A stretch of DNA of 64,000 nucleotides from DATBVX01 sp963724625 (GCA_963724625.1 CAVRVO010000001.1:248001-312000); one strand, 5' to 3'. Shown: positions 10,255 through 18,942, numbered from the stretch's first letter. The notes: generated by a model not told the origin, from the sequence alone. A program made the numbers and translations.

Positions 10255-10713
10255 ATGACGGTTTCCCCAGAGTTGCGCCCCAGCACTCGCGCACGTTCGG
10301 TGGCGCGCAGGCTGGCGATGCAGGCGATCTACCAGGCGCAGCTCAACGCGCAGCCCTGGCAGGATCTGCACCTGCAATTCATGTCGAACGAAGACATGCC
10401 GCGCGCCGATGGCGAATACTTCCGCGAGTTAGTGCAGCAGGTGTGCGGGTCGCGCGAATTGCTCGATGCCGACCTGTCTTCCCTTCTCGACCGGCCCACC
10501 AAGGATCTCGATCCGGTCGAGCATGCAATCCTGCTGATCGGTCTATACGAACTCAAGGCGCGAAGCGACGTGCCGTTCCGCGTCGTGATCAACGAGGGTG
10601 TCGGTCTCGCCAAGAAGTTTGGCGCGACTGACGGCCACAAGTATGTGAATGCAGTCCTGGATCGTGCGGCTGCGCAACTGCGTGCCGGCGAGCGTGGAGC
10701 ACGCTCTAGCTAG
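10255..10713 (+). CDS. nusB: Transcription antitermination factor NusB
   Basis: A 152-residue all-helical protein. With NusE (S10) it binds boxA RNA and supports antitermination on rRNA operons. Visible features are ARRLAMQAIYQAQLN at the N-terminus, PVEHAILLIGLYEL, and the C-terminal VINEGVGLAKKFGATDGHKYVN segment (given as its parts VINEGVGLAKK and FGATDGHKYVN). It begins 10 bases after ribH in the conserved ribH-nusB-thiL order. Confidence 0.95.
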   Translation: MTVSPELRPSTRARSVARRLAMQAIYQAQLNAQPWQDLHLQFMSNEDMPRADGEYFRELVQQVCGSRELLDADLSSLLDRPTKDLDPVEHAILLIGLYELKARSDVPFRVVINEGVGLAKKFGATDGHKYVNAVLDRAAAQLRAGERGARSS

Positions 10714-10733
10714 GCGTGCAGGGGCGTACATCG

Positions 10734-11702
10734 ATGTCCCTGGGTGAATTCGAGCTGATCAAGCGCTTCTTTGCGGACGCGGGTCCAAGGTGCGAAGACG
10801 TCACTCTTGGTATCGGCGACGATGCCGCGCTCGTACGGGTACCGGACGGGACCGAACTCGCGGTAACCGTGGACACGATCGTCGCTGGAGTCCACTTTCC
10901 GCTCGACACGCCGGCGGAAGACATCGGTTACCGGGCGCTGGCGGTCAACCTCAGTGACATTGCAGCGATGGGCGCAATGCCCGCATGGGCGACGCTCGCA
11001 TTGACTCTGCCAGCTGCAGACGAACGCTGGCTGGAGGGGTTCTGCGCGGGTTTCTTCTCGTTGGCTCGCGCCCATGACGTCACGCTGATCGGCGGCGACA
11101 CGACGGCTGGTCCGCTGACGATCACGGTACAGATCATGGGTCACGTGCCGAGCGGCAAGGCACTACGCCGAGGTGGCGCGCAGCTCGGGGACTTGATCTT
11201 CGTGAGCGGGCACGTGGGTGACGCGGCCGCGGGCCTGGCGCTCATCGAGAAGCGGGCGGAGACGTCCAATGAAGCTCATCGGGACTATCTGATCGAGCGC
11301 TTCCTGAGGCCCGTGCCACGGATCGGCCTGGGCAGGGCACTGCGCGGATTGGCCTCCGCGATGATCGACGTCTCGGACGGCTTGGGCGCCGACCTCGGCC
11401 ATATCCTCGAGGCAAGCGGAGTCGGCGCACGTATCGATACGGCTCGATTGCCCATGTCCGGCGCACTTACCGCCACGTTCGAACCAAAACGTGCGCTCGA
11501 GCTGGCACTCGGTGGCGGTGATGACTACGAGTTGTGCTTCACGCTTGCGCCTCGCCACGAGCACCTGATACCGGGTATCGAATCAGCGGCGGGCTGTGCC
11601 CTGTCCAGGATCGGGGTGATCGATTCGCGTCCCGGCCTCGCGCTTCAGGATGGAACTGCGGTCAGTCAGTCGGTGCACGGATTCGACCATTTTTCGCGCT
11701 GA
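10734..11702 (+). CDS. thiL: Thiamine-monophosphate kinase
   Basis: About 322 residues; phosphorylates thiamine monophosphate to the active cofactor thiamine diphosphate. It belongs to the PurM/ThiL fold: GIGDDAALV (Mg/ATP site), VDTIVAGVHF, GGDTTAGPLTITV and the late GGGDDYELCFT are present. The ATG at 10734 gives the family start MSLGEFELIKRFF. An upstream in-frame GTG at 10716 is less likely. It ends the rib-nusB-thiL run. Confidence 0.94.
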   Translation: MSLGEFELIKRFFADAGPRCEDVTLGIGDDAALVRVPDGTELAVTVDTIVAGVHFPLDTPAEDIGYRALAVNLSDIAAMGAMPAWATLALTLPAADERWLEGFCAGFFSLARAHDVTLIGGDTTAGPLTITVQIMGHVPSGKALRRGGAQLGDLIFVSGHVGDAAAGLALIEKRAETSNEAHRDYLIERFLRPVPRIGLGRALRGLASAMIDVSDGLGADLGHILEASGVGARIDTARLPMSGALTATFEPKRALELALGGGDDYELCFTLAPRHEHLIPGIESAAGCALSRIGVIDSRPGLALQDGTAVSQSVHGFDHFSR

Positions 11703-11795
11703 GCCGCGTTGCGGGAATCCCTGAGCGCAGGGCTCGGAGGCCGTTCAAATATCTCAGAATTTGCGTGTGCCCGGCCTTCCTGCGAGCACGCGGGA

Positions 11796-13181
11796 ATGAT
11801 CCGGGAGTTACGTCACAGTCCGGTCCGGACCCCATCCGTATCCTGCCGCCCGAACTGCGCATGGGGAACCATCATTCGTAATCTGATCGCAGAGCGCTCC
11901 GCACGGGCCAGCGGCGTGCCGGAGAAAATCGGCAAGTACGTCATCATCAACGAGGTCGGTCGCGGCAGCACCGGCGTCGTGTACCTCTCGCATGACCCGT
12001 ACTACGGCCGCGATGTCGCGATCAAGGTCTACAACATGGAGACTGGTGGAGACGAGGAGCGTGCCAAGGTGGCACGCAAGATGTTCCTCTCCGAGGCCCA
12101 CATGGTGGGCATGTTGCAGCATCCGAACATCCTGCCGATCTACGACGCGGGCGAAGAGAACGGTCACTGCTATATCGTGACTGAGCACGTACAGGGCGCG
12201 CGCACCCTGGTCGCGTATTGCCGTCCCGACAACCTGCTGCGCATCGACGACGCAGTGGAGATCATGTTCAAGTGCGCCAAGGCGCTGCACTACGCGCACG
12301 GGCGTGGCGTGATCCATCGCGACATCAAGCCCAGCAACATCATGCTCACGACTGACAGTGACGTGCGCATCATCGATTTTGGCATCGCGCTGGTCGCGGA
12401 CTCCGACATCTCGAGCATCCAGGGCATCGCGGGCAGCCCGAGCTACATGTCACCGGAGCAGGTCCAGAACTCCGAGATCACTCACCGCTCCGACCTGTAC
12501 TCGCTGGGTGCGGTGATGTATGAGCTGCTGACCGGATTCCGACCGTTTCGCGCCGGCAATCTTTCCAAGCTCCTGCACCAGATCGTGTTCGCGACACCGC
12601 CACCGATTCACACGATGCGCAAGGAGATCCCGGAAGAGCTGGAGAATGTGGTCGCCACCGCGCTGCAGAAGGAGCAGGACAAGCGCTACAAGAGTGGTCT
12701 CGACTTCGCTGCCGAGCTCACGCGCGTACATCAGAAACTGCGCGCGCAGTACGAGCAGATCGATAGCCAGCAGCAGTTCGATCTGCTCAGGCGCCTGAAG
12801 TTCTTCCACGATTTCTCGCACGGCGAGATCTGGGAAGTGCTGCGTGCGAGCAGTTGGCAGGAGTACACGAACGGTGAGGAAATCGTCAAGGAAGGCGAGA
12901 TGGATGACCGTTTCTACATCATCGTCTCGGGCCACGTGAAGGTGGAACGCCACGGCGCCGACGTCGGCCGGCTGGGCGGCGGCGATTGCTTCGGTGAGAC
13001 GAGCTACGTGCGCGGCGCCAAGCGCACCGCGACGATCAAGGCGGATGGTGAAGTCACGGTGATGAAAGTGAGCTCGACGCTTCTCGAGCAGGTCTCCGCT
13101 TCGTGTCAACTGCGATTCAACAAGGTCTTCCTGCGCAGCCTCATCGGCCGGCTGCAAAACGCCGAGCGCAAGGTCGGCTGA
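11796..13181 (+). CDS. Serine/threonine protein kinase with C-terminal cyclic-nucleotide-binding domain
   Basis: About 461 residues from the first ATG. The Hanks-type kinase domain is complete: glycine loop GRGSTGVV, VAIK (Lys77), HRDIKPSN (Asp176), DFG (Asp194), SPEQ. A helical linker (about residues 300-345) leads to a cNMP-binding beta-roll near 350-460, with GEEIVKEGEMDDRFYIIVSG and GGGDCFGETSY resembling the phosphate-binding cassette. There is no membrane segment, unlike PknB types. The start is uncertain: the frame is open from 11709, and the residues before GTIIRNLIAERSARAS look non-coding. One base fewer in the G run at 11863-11866 would let ATG 11861 start the protein. Probably a soluble kinase gated by a cyclic nucleotide; targets unknown. 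Confidence 0.85.
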   Translation: MIRELRHSPVRTPSVSCRPNCAWGTIIRNLIAERSARASGVPEKIGKYVIINEVGRGSTGVVYLSHDPYYGRDVAIKVYNMETGGDEERAKVARKMFLSEAHMVGMLQHPNILPIYDAGEENGHCYIVTEHVQGARTLVAYCRPDNLLRIDDAVEIMFKCAKALHYAHGRGVIHRDIKPSNIMLTTDSDVRIIDFGIALVADSDISSIQGIAGSPSYMSPEQVQNSEITHRSDLYSLGAVMYELLTGFRPFRAGNLSKLLHQIVFATPPPIHTMRKEIPEELENVVATALQKEQDKRYKSGLDFAAELTRVHQKLRAQYEQIDSQQQFDLLRRLKFFHDFSHGEIWEVLRASSWQEYTNGEEIVKEGEMDDRFYIIVSGHVKVERHGADVGRLGGGDCFGETSYVRGAKRTATIKADGEVTVMKVSSTLLEQVSASCQLRFNKVFLRSLIGRLQNAERKVG

Positions 13182-13486
13182 GCGACGCTCCCCGGCACAG
13201 ATCGCTTCCTGGCGCTTTCGGATCCTCCCGGACACCGCAGCAAGATTCGCGCCCGCCGCTACCGAGTACCTCGGCAAGGCAGGCGACAGTGGTGTTTCGA
13301 ATCTGCCCGCAAGCGCATCCAAGTAACCCGCGCCAGCCAATGTGAACGAACCCGGAGCTGATTCAGCTTCAGGGCTGATGAGTTCTGCGTTTCTCCAGTT
13401 TTCACCCTGCCCCAAGGGTCGATTGACGCCGGCATGCACCGGCGTTAACTTCCCGCGCCGAGTTTCCGGGTGAAGGGAGTCACGCC
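13182..13486. other. Intergenic region with stem-loop before the DUF2780 gene
   Basis: About 305 bp with no convincing gene. It holds a 7-bp perfect inverted repeat, ACGCCGG (13426-13432) and CCGGCGT (13439-13445), that overlaps a weak promoter-like TTGACG (13423-13428). The stem lies some 40 bp before the next start codon and could be an operator or an mRNA leader hairpin. Confidence 0.4.
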
Positions 13487-13933
13487 ATGAACCGCAGAAT
13501 CGTCCTTCTGCTCGTTCTGCTAGCCATAGCGCCGGTCGCCACGGCCCAAAACCTGGCCTCGGCCCAAACCCTCGACTCACTCAAGTCGTTCAAAGAACCT
13601 CTCGTCACTCTGCTCTACAGCAAGCTCGGGGTCACCGAGAATCAGGCGAGGGGTGGAATCGGCTCCATGCTGGCGCTCGCGCAGCAGAAACTGGCCAAAG
13701 ATGATTTCGAGCAGGTGGCGAGCCTCGTTCCGGGCGCCACCTATCTGGACACCGCCCGCAGGCTTGGTGCTGTGACGGGGCCAGTGACGAGCATGGCCGG
13801 GCTGAACGACGCTCTTGGCCGTATGGGACTGAACCCCGAGACCGCGGCCAAGTTCGTTCCCGCCGTGACCGACTATCTCGGCAAGACCGGCGGCGAGACG
13901 ACTCAGTACTTGCTGGCCAGCGTCTTCAGATAG
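13487..13933 (+). CDS. Secreted DUF2780 (VcgC/VcgE-like) protein
   Basis: A 148-residue exported protein. Residues 1-20 form a clear signal peptide (MNRRIVLLLVLLAIAPVATA) with an Ala-x-Ala cleavage site. The mature part matches DUF2780: KLGVTENQARGGIGSMLALAQ, then PGATYLDTARRLGAVTGPV and a C-terminal four-helix-like tail with GMNPETAAKFVPAVTDYL-type spacing. Function is unknown for the family. The gene stands alone with a GAAGGGAG ribosome-binding site. Confidence 0.75.
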   Translation: MNRRIVLLLVLLAIAPVATAQNLASAQTLDSLKSFKEPLVTLLYSKLGVTENQARGGIGSMLALAQQKLAKDDFEQVASLVPGATYLDTARRLGAVTGPVTSMAGLNDALGRMGLNPETAAKFVPAVTDYLGKTGGETTQYLLASVFR

Positions 13934-14000
13934 GCCGGAACAAAGACTTCACAACCGGCCGTGATCGCGGAGCGGCGCAGCCGGGCTGCGTGCCCCATGT

Positions 14001-14843
14001 TCAGCGCTTGCCACTGCGAGCTGACTCCTTGTCCTTCTCGATCAGCGCGTAAGCTGAGTGGTTGTGGATTGACTCGAAATTCTCCGACTCCACGACGTAC
14101 GCCAACACGCGCTCATCCGCGTTGAGACGCAGCGCGATGTCGCGCACCATGTCCTCGACGAATTTTGGATTGTCATAGGCGTGCTCGGTTACGTACTTCT
14201 CGTCCGGACGCTTGAGAATGCCGTATAGCTCGCACGAGGCTTCCTTCTCGGCAATGTCGATCAACTCCTCGATCCACACATGTTCGCGGATGCGCACCTT
14301 GAGCGTGATGTGTGAACGTTGATTGTGTGCACCGTAGTCGGAGATCTTCTTCGAACACGGGCACAGACTCGTGACGGCCACGACCACCTTGACCCAGATG
14401 TCGGTGCGCCCCTCGTGCCGCTCGCCGATCAGCGAGGCGCGATAGTCCATCAGGCTTTCGACTCCTGATACCGGAGCCTTCTTCATCACGAAATACGGGA
14501 ACGACATTTCGATGTGTCCCGAGTCGGCATCGAGTCTGCGAGTCATTTCCTCGAGTAGTGCGCGGAACGAGTCCACCGAGATCTCGCGCTCGTGGTGCAG
14601 GATCTCGATGAAACGTGACATGTGCGTGCCTTTGAAGTCGTGGGGCAGGTTCACGTACATGTTGAAATTGGCGATGGTGTGCTGTTCGCCGCTGGAGCGA
14701 TCCTTGACGCGCACCGGGTGATACACATCCTTCACTCCAACCCGGTTGATCGGAATGCGGCGTGTGTCGGCGCGATTCTGCACATCTTCGATGCCGACCA
14801 CAGTGGGTTTGCGGGTTCTGGCCGTTCTGGCTGGCACGTCCAT
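14001..14843 (-). CDS. folE2: GTP cyclohydrolase FolE2 (type IB)
   Basis: A 280-residue GTP cyclohydrolase I of the FolE2 class, which makes 7,8-dihydroneopterin triphosphate for folate without strictly needing zinc. Motifs include the N-terminal GVKDVYHPV, SLCPCSKKISDYGAHNQR (metal-ligand Cys and conserved basic residues) and ENFESIHNHSAYA. In many bacteria FolE2 is the zinc-starvation paralogue of FolE; no Zur box is obvious here, so it may be the only folE-type enzyme. It lies 87 bp downstream of dxs on the same strand, with its own TATAAT box between. Confidence 0.94.
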   Translation of the reverse strand: MDVPARTARTRKPTVVGIEDVQNRADTRRIPINRVGVKDVYHPVRVKDRSSGEQHTIANFNMYVNLPHDFKGTHMSRFIEILHHEREISVDSFRALLEEMTRRLDADSGHIEMSFPYFVMKKAPVSGVESLMDYRASLIGERHEGRTDIWVKVVVAVTSLCPCSKKISDYGAHNQRSHITLKVRIREHVWIEELIDIAEKEASCELYGILKRPDEKYVTEHAYDNPKFVEDMVRDIALRLNADERVLAYVVESENFESIHNHSAYALIEKDKESARSGKR

Positions 14844-14876
14844 TACGATTCTCGAATGTCCTTGCGGGGGAGGTGG

Positions 14877-14882
14877 ATTATA
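14877..14882 (-). promoter_or_regulatory. -10 box for folE2
   Basis: A perfect TATAAT on the minus strand, about 34 bp before the folE2 ATG and inside the dxs-folE2 gap. No good -35 is seen at 16-18 bp spacing. Confidence 0.35.
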
Positions 14883-14930
14883 CGCACGCAGCGGCGGGCG
14901 CTCACCGAGCGGTCCCGGCCTTCACGAATT

Positions 14931-16829
14931 CTAGGCGGAGGCCGGTGCGGCGGGGGCGAGGCCTGGCCGTCGCCAGAAACGCTCGATCGCAGCCTCCAGC
15001 GCGGCCGGATCGAGTCCGGCCATTTTCAGGCAGTCGTCCCGCGAGCCGTGCTCCACGAACCGATCCGGAATTCCAAGATGCAGGAGTGGCATTTGTATGT
15101 TGCGCGCGGCGAGCAGTTCCCCGACTGCAGCACCGGCGCCGCCGGCGACCGCGTTTTCTTCGATGGTTACGAACGCCGCATGACGCGCGGCAAGCCGCTC
15201 CACCAGCTCGTCGTCCAGCGGCTTGACAAAGCGCATGTTGACCAGCGTGGCATCGAGGCGTTCGGCGATGCGCTCGGCAGGTGAAACCATCGTTCCGAAC
15301 GCAAGGATTGCCAGACCGCTGCGTCCCTCGCGCTTGAGCTGAGCGCGACCGATCGGCAAGGCCTGCATGCTCTCCTGGATGGCGACGCCCGGCCCCTGGC
15401 CGCGCGGGTAGCGAACCGCCGCCGGTTGATCGAGCGTCGTGGCGGTGTAGAGCATCTGGCGACACTCGTTTTCATCCGCCGGTGCCATGACGACCATATT
15501 CGGAATGCAGCGCAGGTAACTCAGATCGTAGTTACCCTGATGAGTTACGCCGTCGCCGCCCACGAGCCCGGCGCGATCGATCGCAAACAACACCGGGAGC
15601 TTCTGCAAGGCGACGTCATGGATGAGCTGGTCGTAGCCGCGTTGCAGGAACGTCGAGTAGATCGCAACTACCGGACGCGCTCCTTCACAGGCAAGGCCAG
15701 CGGCGAAGGTCACGGCGTGTTGTTCGGCGATCGCGACATCGAAGTAGCGGTCAGGAAAGCGCTTTTCGAATTCGACCAGGCCTGAGCCTTCACGCATGGC
15801 CGGCGTGATCCCGACGATGCGCGCATCGCGCTCCGCGATGTCGCACAGCCACTGTCCAAAAACCTGTGAATAGGTCGGCCCGCTGGCCTTTTCCTTGTAG
15901 ATCGTGCCGCTCACGGGGTCGAACGGACCCGGGCCGTGCCACTTGATGGGGTCAGCCTCCGCGGGCGGATAACCTTTGCCTTTGCGAGTTGCGATGTGCA
16001 GCAGTTGCGGGCCGCGCAGTCCCTTGAGATTGCGCAGCGTGCGGGTCAGCGTCTTCAGATCATGCCCGTCGATCGGGCCGATGTAGTTCCACCCCATCTC
16101 TTCGAACATGGTTCCCGGCAGGACCATGCCTTTCATGTGCTCCTCGGAACGTCTCGCGAGCTCCCACGCCGTGGGCATCTGCCGCAACACTTTTTTACTG
16201 CCTTCGCGCAGTCCCGCGTACAGCTTTCCCGAGAGCACCTTGGCGAAGTAGTTGGAAAGCGCGCCGACATTCTCGGAAATCGACATGTCGTTGTCGTTGA
16301 GGATCACGAGCAGGTCGACATCGAGGCTCCCGGCGTGGTTGAGCGCTTCGAACGCAAGGCCGGCGCTCATCGCGCCATCGCCGATGACCGCGACGACACG
16401 GCGTTGTTCGCCGGAGTGCGCCGCACCGATTGCCATGCCGAGCGCCGCGCTGATCGAGGTGCTCGAATGGCCCACGCCGAACGTGTCGAAGACGCTCTCG
16501 GCGCGGGACGGGAAGGGCGCGAGGCCGCTGGTCTGCTTGATCGTGTGCAGGCGTTCGCGTCGCCCCGTCAACACTTTGTGCGGATAGGCCTGGTGTCCCA
16601 CGTCCCACACGATCCGATCGACGGGCGTGTCGTAAACGTAGTGAAGTGCGATCGTGAGCTCGACGGTTCCGAGACCGGCTGCAAAGTGACCGCCACGTGT
16701 AGCAACCGTCTGGATGAGGAACGTGCGCAGCTCCGCGGCCAGCGCTTCGAGCTTGTTCGCCGCCAGCTTGCGCAGGTCGGCGGGTGATCGAATTGCATCG
16801 AGCAGGGGATATTGAGGCTGGTCAGCCAT
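14931..16829 (-). CDS. dxs: 1-deoxy-D-xylulose-5-phosphate synthase
   Basis: A 632-residue thiamine-diphosphate enzyme that condenses pyruvate with glyceraldehyde 3-phosphate, the entry step of the MEP isoprenoid pathway. The N-terminal TPP domain shows DVGHQAYPHKVLTGR, FGVGHSSTSISAALG and VIGDGAMSAGLAFEALN. The transketolase-type middle domain has YFDVAIAEQHAV, with the catalytic Glu. The C-terminal domain begins near LPIGRAQL. It is downstream of ispA on the same strand, the usual xseB-ispA-dxs order. Confidence 0.97.
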   Translation of the reverse strand: MADQPQYPLLDAIRSPADLRKLAANKLEALAAELRTFLIQTVATRGGHFAAGLGTVELTIALHYVYDTPVDRIVWDVGHQAYPHKVLTGRRERLHTIKQTSGLAPFPSRAESVFDTFGVGHSSTSISAALGMAIGAAHSGEQRRVVAVIGDGAMSAGLAFEALNHAGSLDVDLLVILNDNDMSISENVGALSNYFAKVLSGKLYAGLREGSKKVLRQMPTAWELARRSEEHMKGMVLPGTMFEEMGWNYIGPIDGHDLKTLTRTLRNLKGLRGPQLLHIATRKGKGYPPAEADPIKWHGPGPFDPVSGTIYKEKASGPTYSQVFGQWLCDIAERDARIVGITPAMREGSGLVEFEKRFPDRYFDVAIAEQHAVTFAAGLACEGARPVVAIYSTFLQRGYDQLIHDVALQKLPVLFAIDRAGLVGGDGVTHQGNYDLSYLRCIPNMVVMAPADENECRQMLYTATTLDQPAAVRYPRGQGPGVAIQESMQALPIGRAQLKREGRSGLAILAFGTMVSPAERIAERLDATLVNMRFVKPLDDELVERLAARHAAFVTIEENAVAGGAGAAVGELLAARNIQMPLLHLGIPDRFVEHGSRDDCLKMAGLDPAALEAAIERFWRRPGLAPAAPASA

Positions 16830-16867
16830 GTCGCAAAGTGTACTAGTGGAGACGGCGTGGCGGCGAA

Positions 16868-17767
16868 TCAGCTGTCGCGCTCGATGACGAAGTCCGCAAG
16901 CCAGCGCAGATTGTCGGCGCCGGGTCCGAAATCCCTCAGGCTCTCGATCGCGAGCGCATGCAACTCGCGGCAGCGGCGCTTCGATGCTTCCAGTCCGAGC
17001 ACGCTTGGATACGTGGGTTTGTCCTTGGCGCGGTCTGCACCGGTCGGCTTACCTACCGTCGCTGGGTCGCCTTCTACATCGAGGATGTCGTCCTGCACCT
17101 GGAAGGCGAGCCCGATGTAGCGCGCAAACTGGTCGAGCACTGCGAAGCGTTGTGAATCGAGGTCCTGCGCCAGCGCGGGCATCAGCACGCTCGCCCGGAT
17201 GAGAGCCCCGGTCTTGCGACTGTGCATTTCCTCCAACTCGCTCACGACCAGGTGCCGGCCGATGGCGCCGAGATCGAGTGCTTGTCCGCCTGCCATTCCC
17301 GCAGTGCCGCTTGCCTCCGAGAGCAGGTCGATCAGCCGCACGCGGGTGTGCGGCTCCTTATCCAATGACGGATCGACAGCCAGAATCCGGAATGCGAGCA
17401 CCTGCAACGCGTCGCCGACCAGGATTGCAGTCGCCTCGTCGTATGCCTTGTGAACTGTGGGGCGCCCGCGTCGCAAATCGTCGTTGTCCATGGCGGGCAA
17501 GTCATCGTGGACCAGCGAGTAGGCGTGAATCAGCTCGACTGCCGCGGCCGGCGGGTCGAGTCGTGCAAGGTCAGCGCCCAGCGCTTCGCCAGTGGCGTAT
17601 ACAAGAACGGGGCGCAGGCGTTTGCCTGAGCCGAGAACGCTGTAACGCAGAGCGCTGTGCAGCCGTTGCGGTACTCGATTCTCGTCGGGCAACCAGTGTT
17701 CAAGCACCGCCTCGATGCGGACACGGTACTCGGCGATGCGCTTCGGGCGGCTCTGCGCAGGTTTCAT
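16868..17767 (-). CDS. ispA: Farnesyl diphosphate synthase
   Basis: A 299-residue short-chain prenyltransferase that adds isopentenyl diphosphate to make geranyl and then farnesyl diphosphate. The first aspartate-rich motif is DDLPAMDNDDLRRG with family-typical spacing. The second is DDILD within QVQDDILDVEGD. It has the size of proteobacterial IspA. It lies between xseB and dxs, and both steps serve isoprenoid supply. A long stem-loop ends at its Shine-Dalgarno. Confidence 0.95.
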   Translation of the reverse strand: MKPAQSRPKRIAEYRVRIEAVLEHWLPDENRVPQRLHSALRYSVLGSGKRLRPVLVYATGEALGADLARLDPPAAAVELIHAYSLVHDDLPAMDNDDLRRGRPTVHKAYDEATAILVGDALQVLAFRILAVDPSLDKEPHTRVRLIDLLSEASGTAGMAGGQALDLGAIGRHLVVSELEEMHSRKTGALIRASVLMPALAQDLDSQRFAVLDQFARYIGLAFQVQDDILDVEGDPATVGKPTGADRAKDKPTYPSVLGLEASKRRCRELHALAIESLRDFGPGADNLRWLADFVIERDS

Positions 17768-17785
17768 GGGCGCGACCGTGCCTCC

Positions 17786-17861
17786 GCAAGCTTCTGGCTA
17801 GGCGCGAGGCGCAGTCGATATGTCGATATCGATAAGACTCGCAACGCCACCAGAAGCTTGC
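17786..17861 (-). promoter_or_regulatory. Long stem-loop abutting the ispA ribosome-binding site
   Basis: A 12-bp perfect inverted repeat (GCAAGCTTCTGG at 17786-17797, CCAGAAGCTTGC at 17850-17861) extends inward by GGCG/CGCC after a small bulge. In the mRNA the 3' arm ends exactly where the GGAGG of ispA begins (17785-17781). This could control ribosome access to ispA or separate it from xseB. Confidence 0.5.
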
Positions 17862-18054
17862 CGAGACCGGTCCCGTACGGGTTGCGTCGCGAACGGGCAG
17901 CTGCGTCGTTGCACCGCTTGCCAATGGAATCGACCAATAGCTGCACGGTGCGTCTAGCATCTGCACCGTTGGCGACACAACGCGCTCCACGAAACCTGCG
18001 CAGAGCCGCCCTAGGAAGTGCCAGGGAATTGGAAGTCAACGAGGGCGATCCAGA

Positions 18055-18306
18055 TCAGGATTCGGGCTCGAAATCCTCGACCACGTCCTCAGCGTCATTC
18101 TCGCCCGCGGGCCTGAGCAGGATTTCCACCTTCTGCTCCGCTGCCTTGAGCGCGGTCTGGCAGGAGCGCGCCAGGCTCACTCCGCGCTCGAAGTGCTTGA
18201 GCGATTCCTCGAGTGTCAGCTCGCCTCGCTCGAGGCGCTCGATGAGTGCTTCGAGTTCGGCCATGCATTGCTCGAAATCGGGAAGTTTCTCTTTGCGTGC
18301 GGTCAT
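18055..18306 (-). CDS. xseB: Exodeoxyribonuclease VII small subunit
   Basis: An 83-residue helical protein that partners the XseA large subunit in a single-strand exonuclease. The conserved core is FEQCMAELEALIERLERGELTLEESLKHFERG, seen here as FEQCMAELEALIERLE followed by GELTLEESLKHFERG, then an acidic tail. It heads the xseB-ispA-dxs group. The gap to ispA is unusually long (287 bp) for this operon and contains the stem-loop. Confidence 0.93.
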   Translation of the reverse strand: MTARKEKLPDFEQCMAELEALIERLERGELTLEESLKHFERGVSLARSCQTALKAAEQKVEILLRPAGENDAEDVVEDFEPES

Positions 18307-18406
18307 GGGGTTCGGTCAACGCCTGGCATGTGTGTTCCAGAGCGCGGCGTAAGGTACACAGGCGCTCGGACGAGGGTCAATTCGAAGCGTCGCGCTGTTT
18401 TTGGCG

Positions 18407-18435
18407 TTGACTTCACCTCGGGCCGAGTCTAGATT
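18407..18435 (+). promoter_or_regulatory. Sigma-70 promoter of the rubrerythrin operon
   Basis: TTGACT (18407-18412) and TAGATT (18430-18435) are separated by exactly 17 bp, about 70 bp before the rubrerythrin ATG. The -10 lies inside a 20-bp near-perfect palindrome (18421-18440; arms GGCCGA and TCGGCC around TCTAGA). Confidence 0.65.
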
Positions 18436-18441
18436 CGGCCG

Positions 18442-18456
18442 CTAGAATGATTCTAA
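18442..18456 (+). promoter_or_regulatory. PerR/Fur-family-like operator upstream of rubrerythrin
   Basis: CTAGAATGATTCTAA is a 7-1-7 inverted repeat matching the PerR/Fur-type consensus pattern TTAtAATnATTaTAA closely; one outer base differs. It sits at and just after the expected transcription start, a classic repressor position. The regulator is inferred and is not in this window. Confidence 0.6.
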
Positions 18457-18502
18457 GGGCTTGTCCAAACCTTTTGATGGCTAACGCCGGAGGATTGCGT
18501 TT

Positions 18503-18916
18503 ATGAATCTGAAGGGCAGCAAAACCGAGAAGAATCTGAAGGATGCGTTTGCGGGCGAGTCCATGGCCAATCGCCGCTACCTGTACTTCGCAGCCAAGGC
18601 CGACGTCGAAGGTTTCAACGATGTCTCTGCCGTATTCCGCTCTACTGCCGAGGGCGAGACCGGGCACGCGCACGGGCACCTCGAGTATCTGGAGCAGGTC
18701 GGCGATCCCGCCACGGGCTTGCCGATCGGCGAGACGTCCAAGAACCTCAAGGCCGCCATCGCCGGTGAGACCCACGAGTACACCGATATGTATCCCGGAA
18801 TGGCCAAGGCGGCGCGCGAGGAGGGCTTCCAGGAAATCGCCGACTGGTTCGAGACTCTCGCCAAGGCCGAACGCTCGCACGCTAATCGCTTCCAGAAAGC
18901 ACTCGACGCGCTCTGA
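18503..18916 (+). CDS. Rubrerythrin (di-iron domain only)
   Basis: A 137-residue ferritin-like di-iron protein; family members reduce hydrogen peroxide in the cytoplasm. Di-iron ligands are in place: E19 in AGES, E52xxH55 in GETGHAHGH, E-T-H-E in AGETHEYTDMY, and KAERSH. The C-terminal rubredoxin domain of classical rubrerythrin is missing, so electrons must come from a separate donor, plausibly the Fe-S oxidoreductase gene 26 bp downstream. A GGAGG ribosome-binding site precedes the ATG. Promoter and operator are listed separately. Confidence 0.92.
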   Translation: MNLKGSKTEKNLKDAFAGESMANRRYLYFAAKADVEGFNDVSAVFRSTAEGETGHAHGHLEYLEQVGDPATGLPIGETSKNLKAAIAGETHEYTDMYPGMAKAAREEGFQEIADWFETLAKAERSHANRFQKALDAL

Positions 18917-18942
18917 TCGGACGGCAGTTCGCCAGCCGATTC

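Noticed and set aside
12450..13580. A 376-codon minus-strand frame antisense to the cNMP-kinase
   Set aside because: The sense protein carries full kinase motifs; the antisense product resembles nothing and has no start context.
17764..18039. A 91-codon minus-strand frame ending with an ATGA overlap at ispA
   Set aside because: TTG start without a ribosome-binding site, Arg-rich uneven composition, and the long hairpin lies inside it. The overlap alone is not enough.
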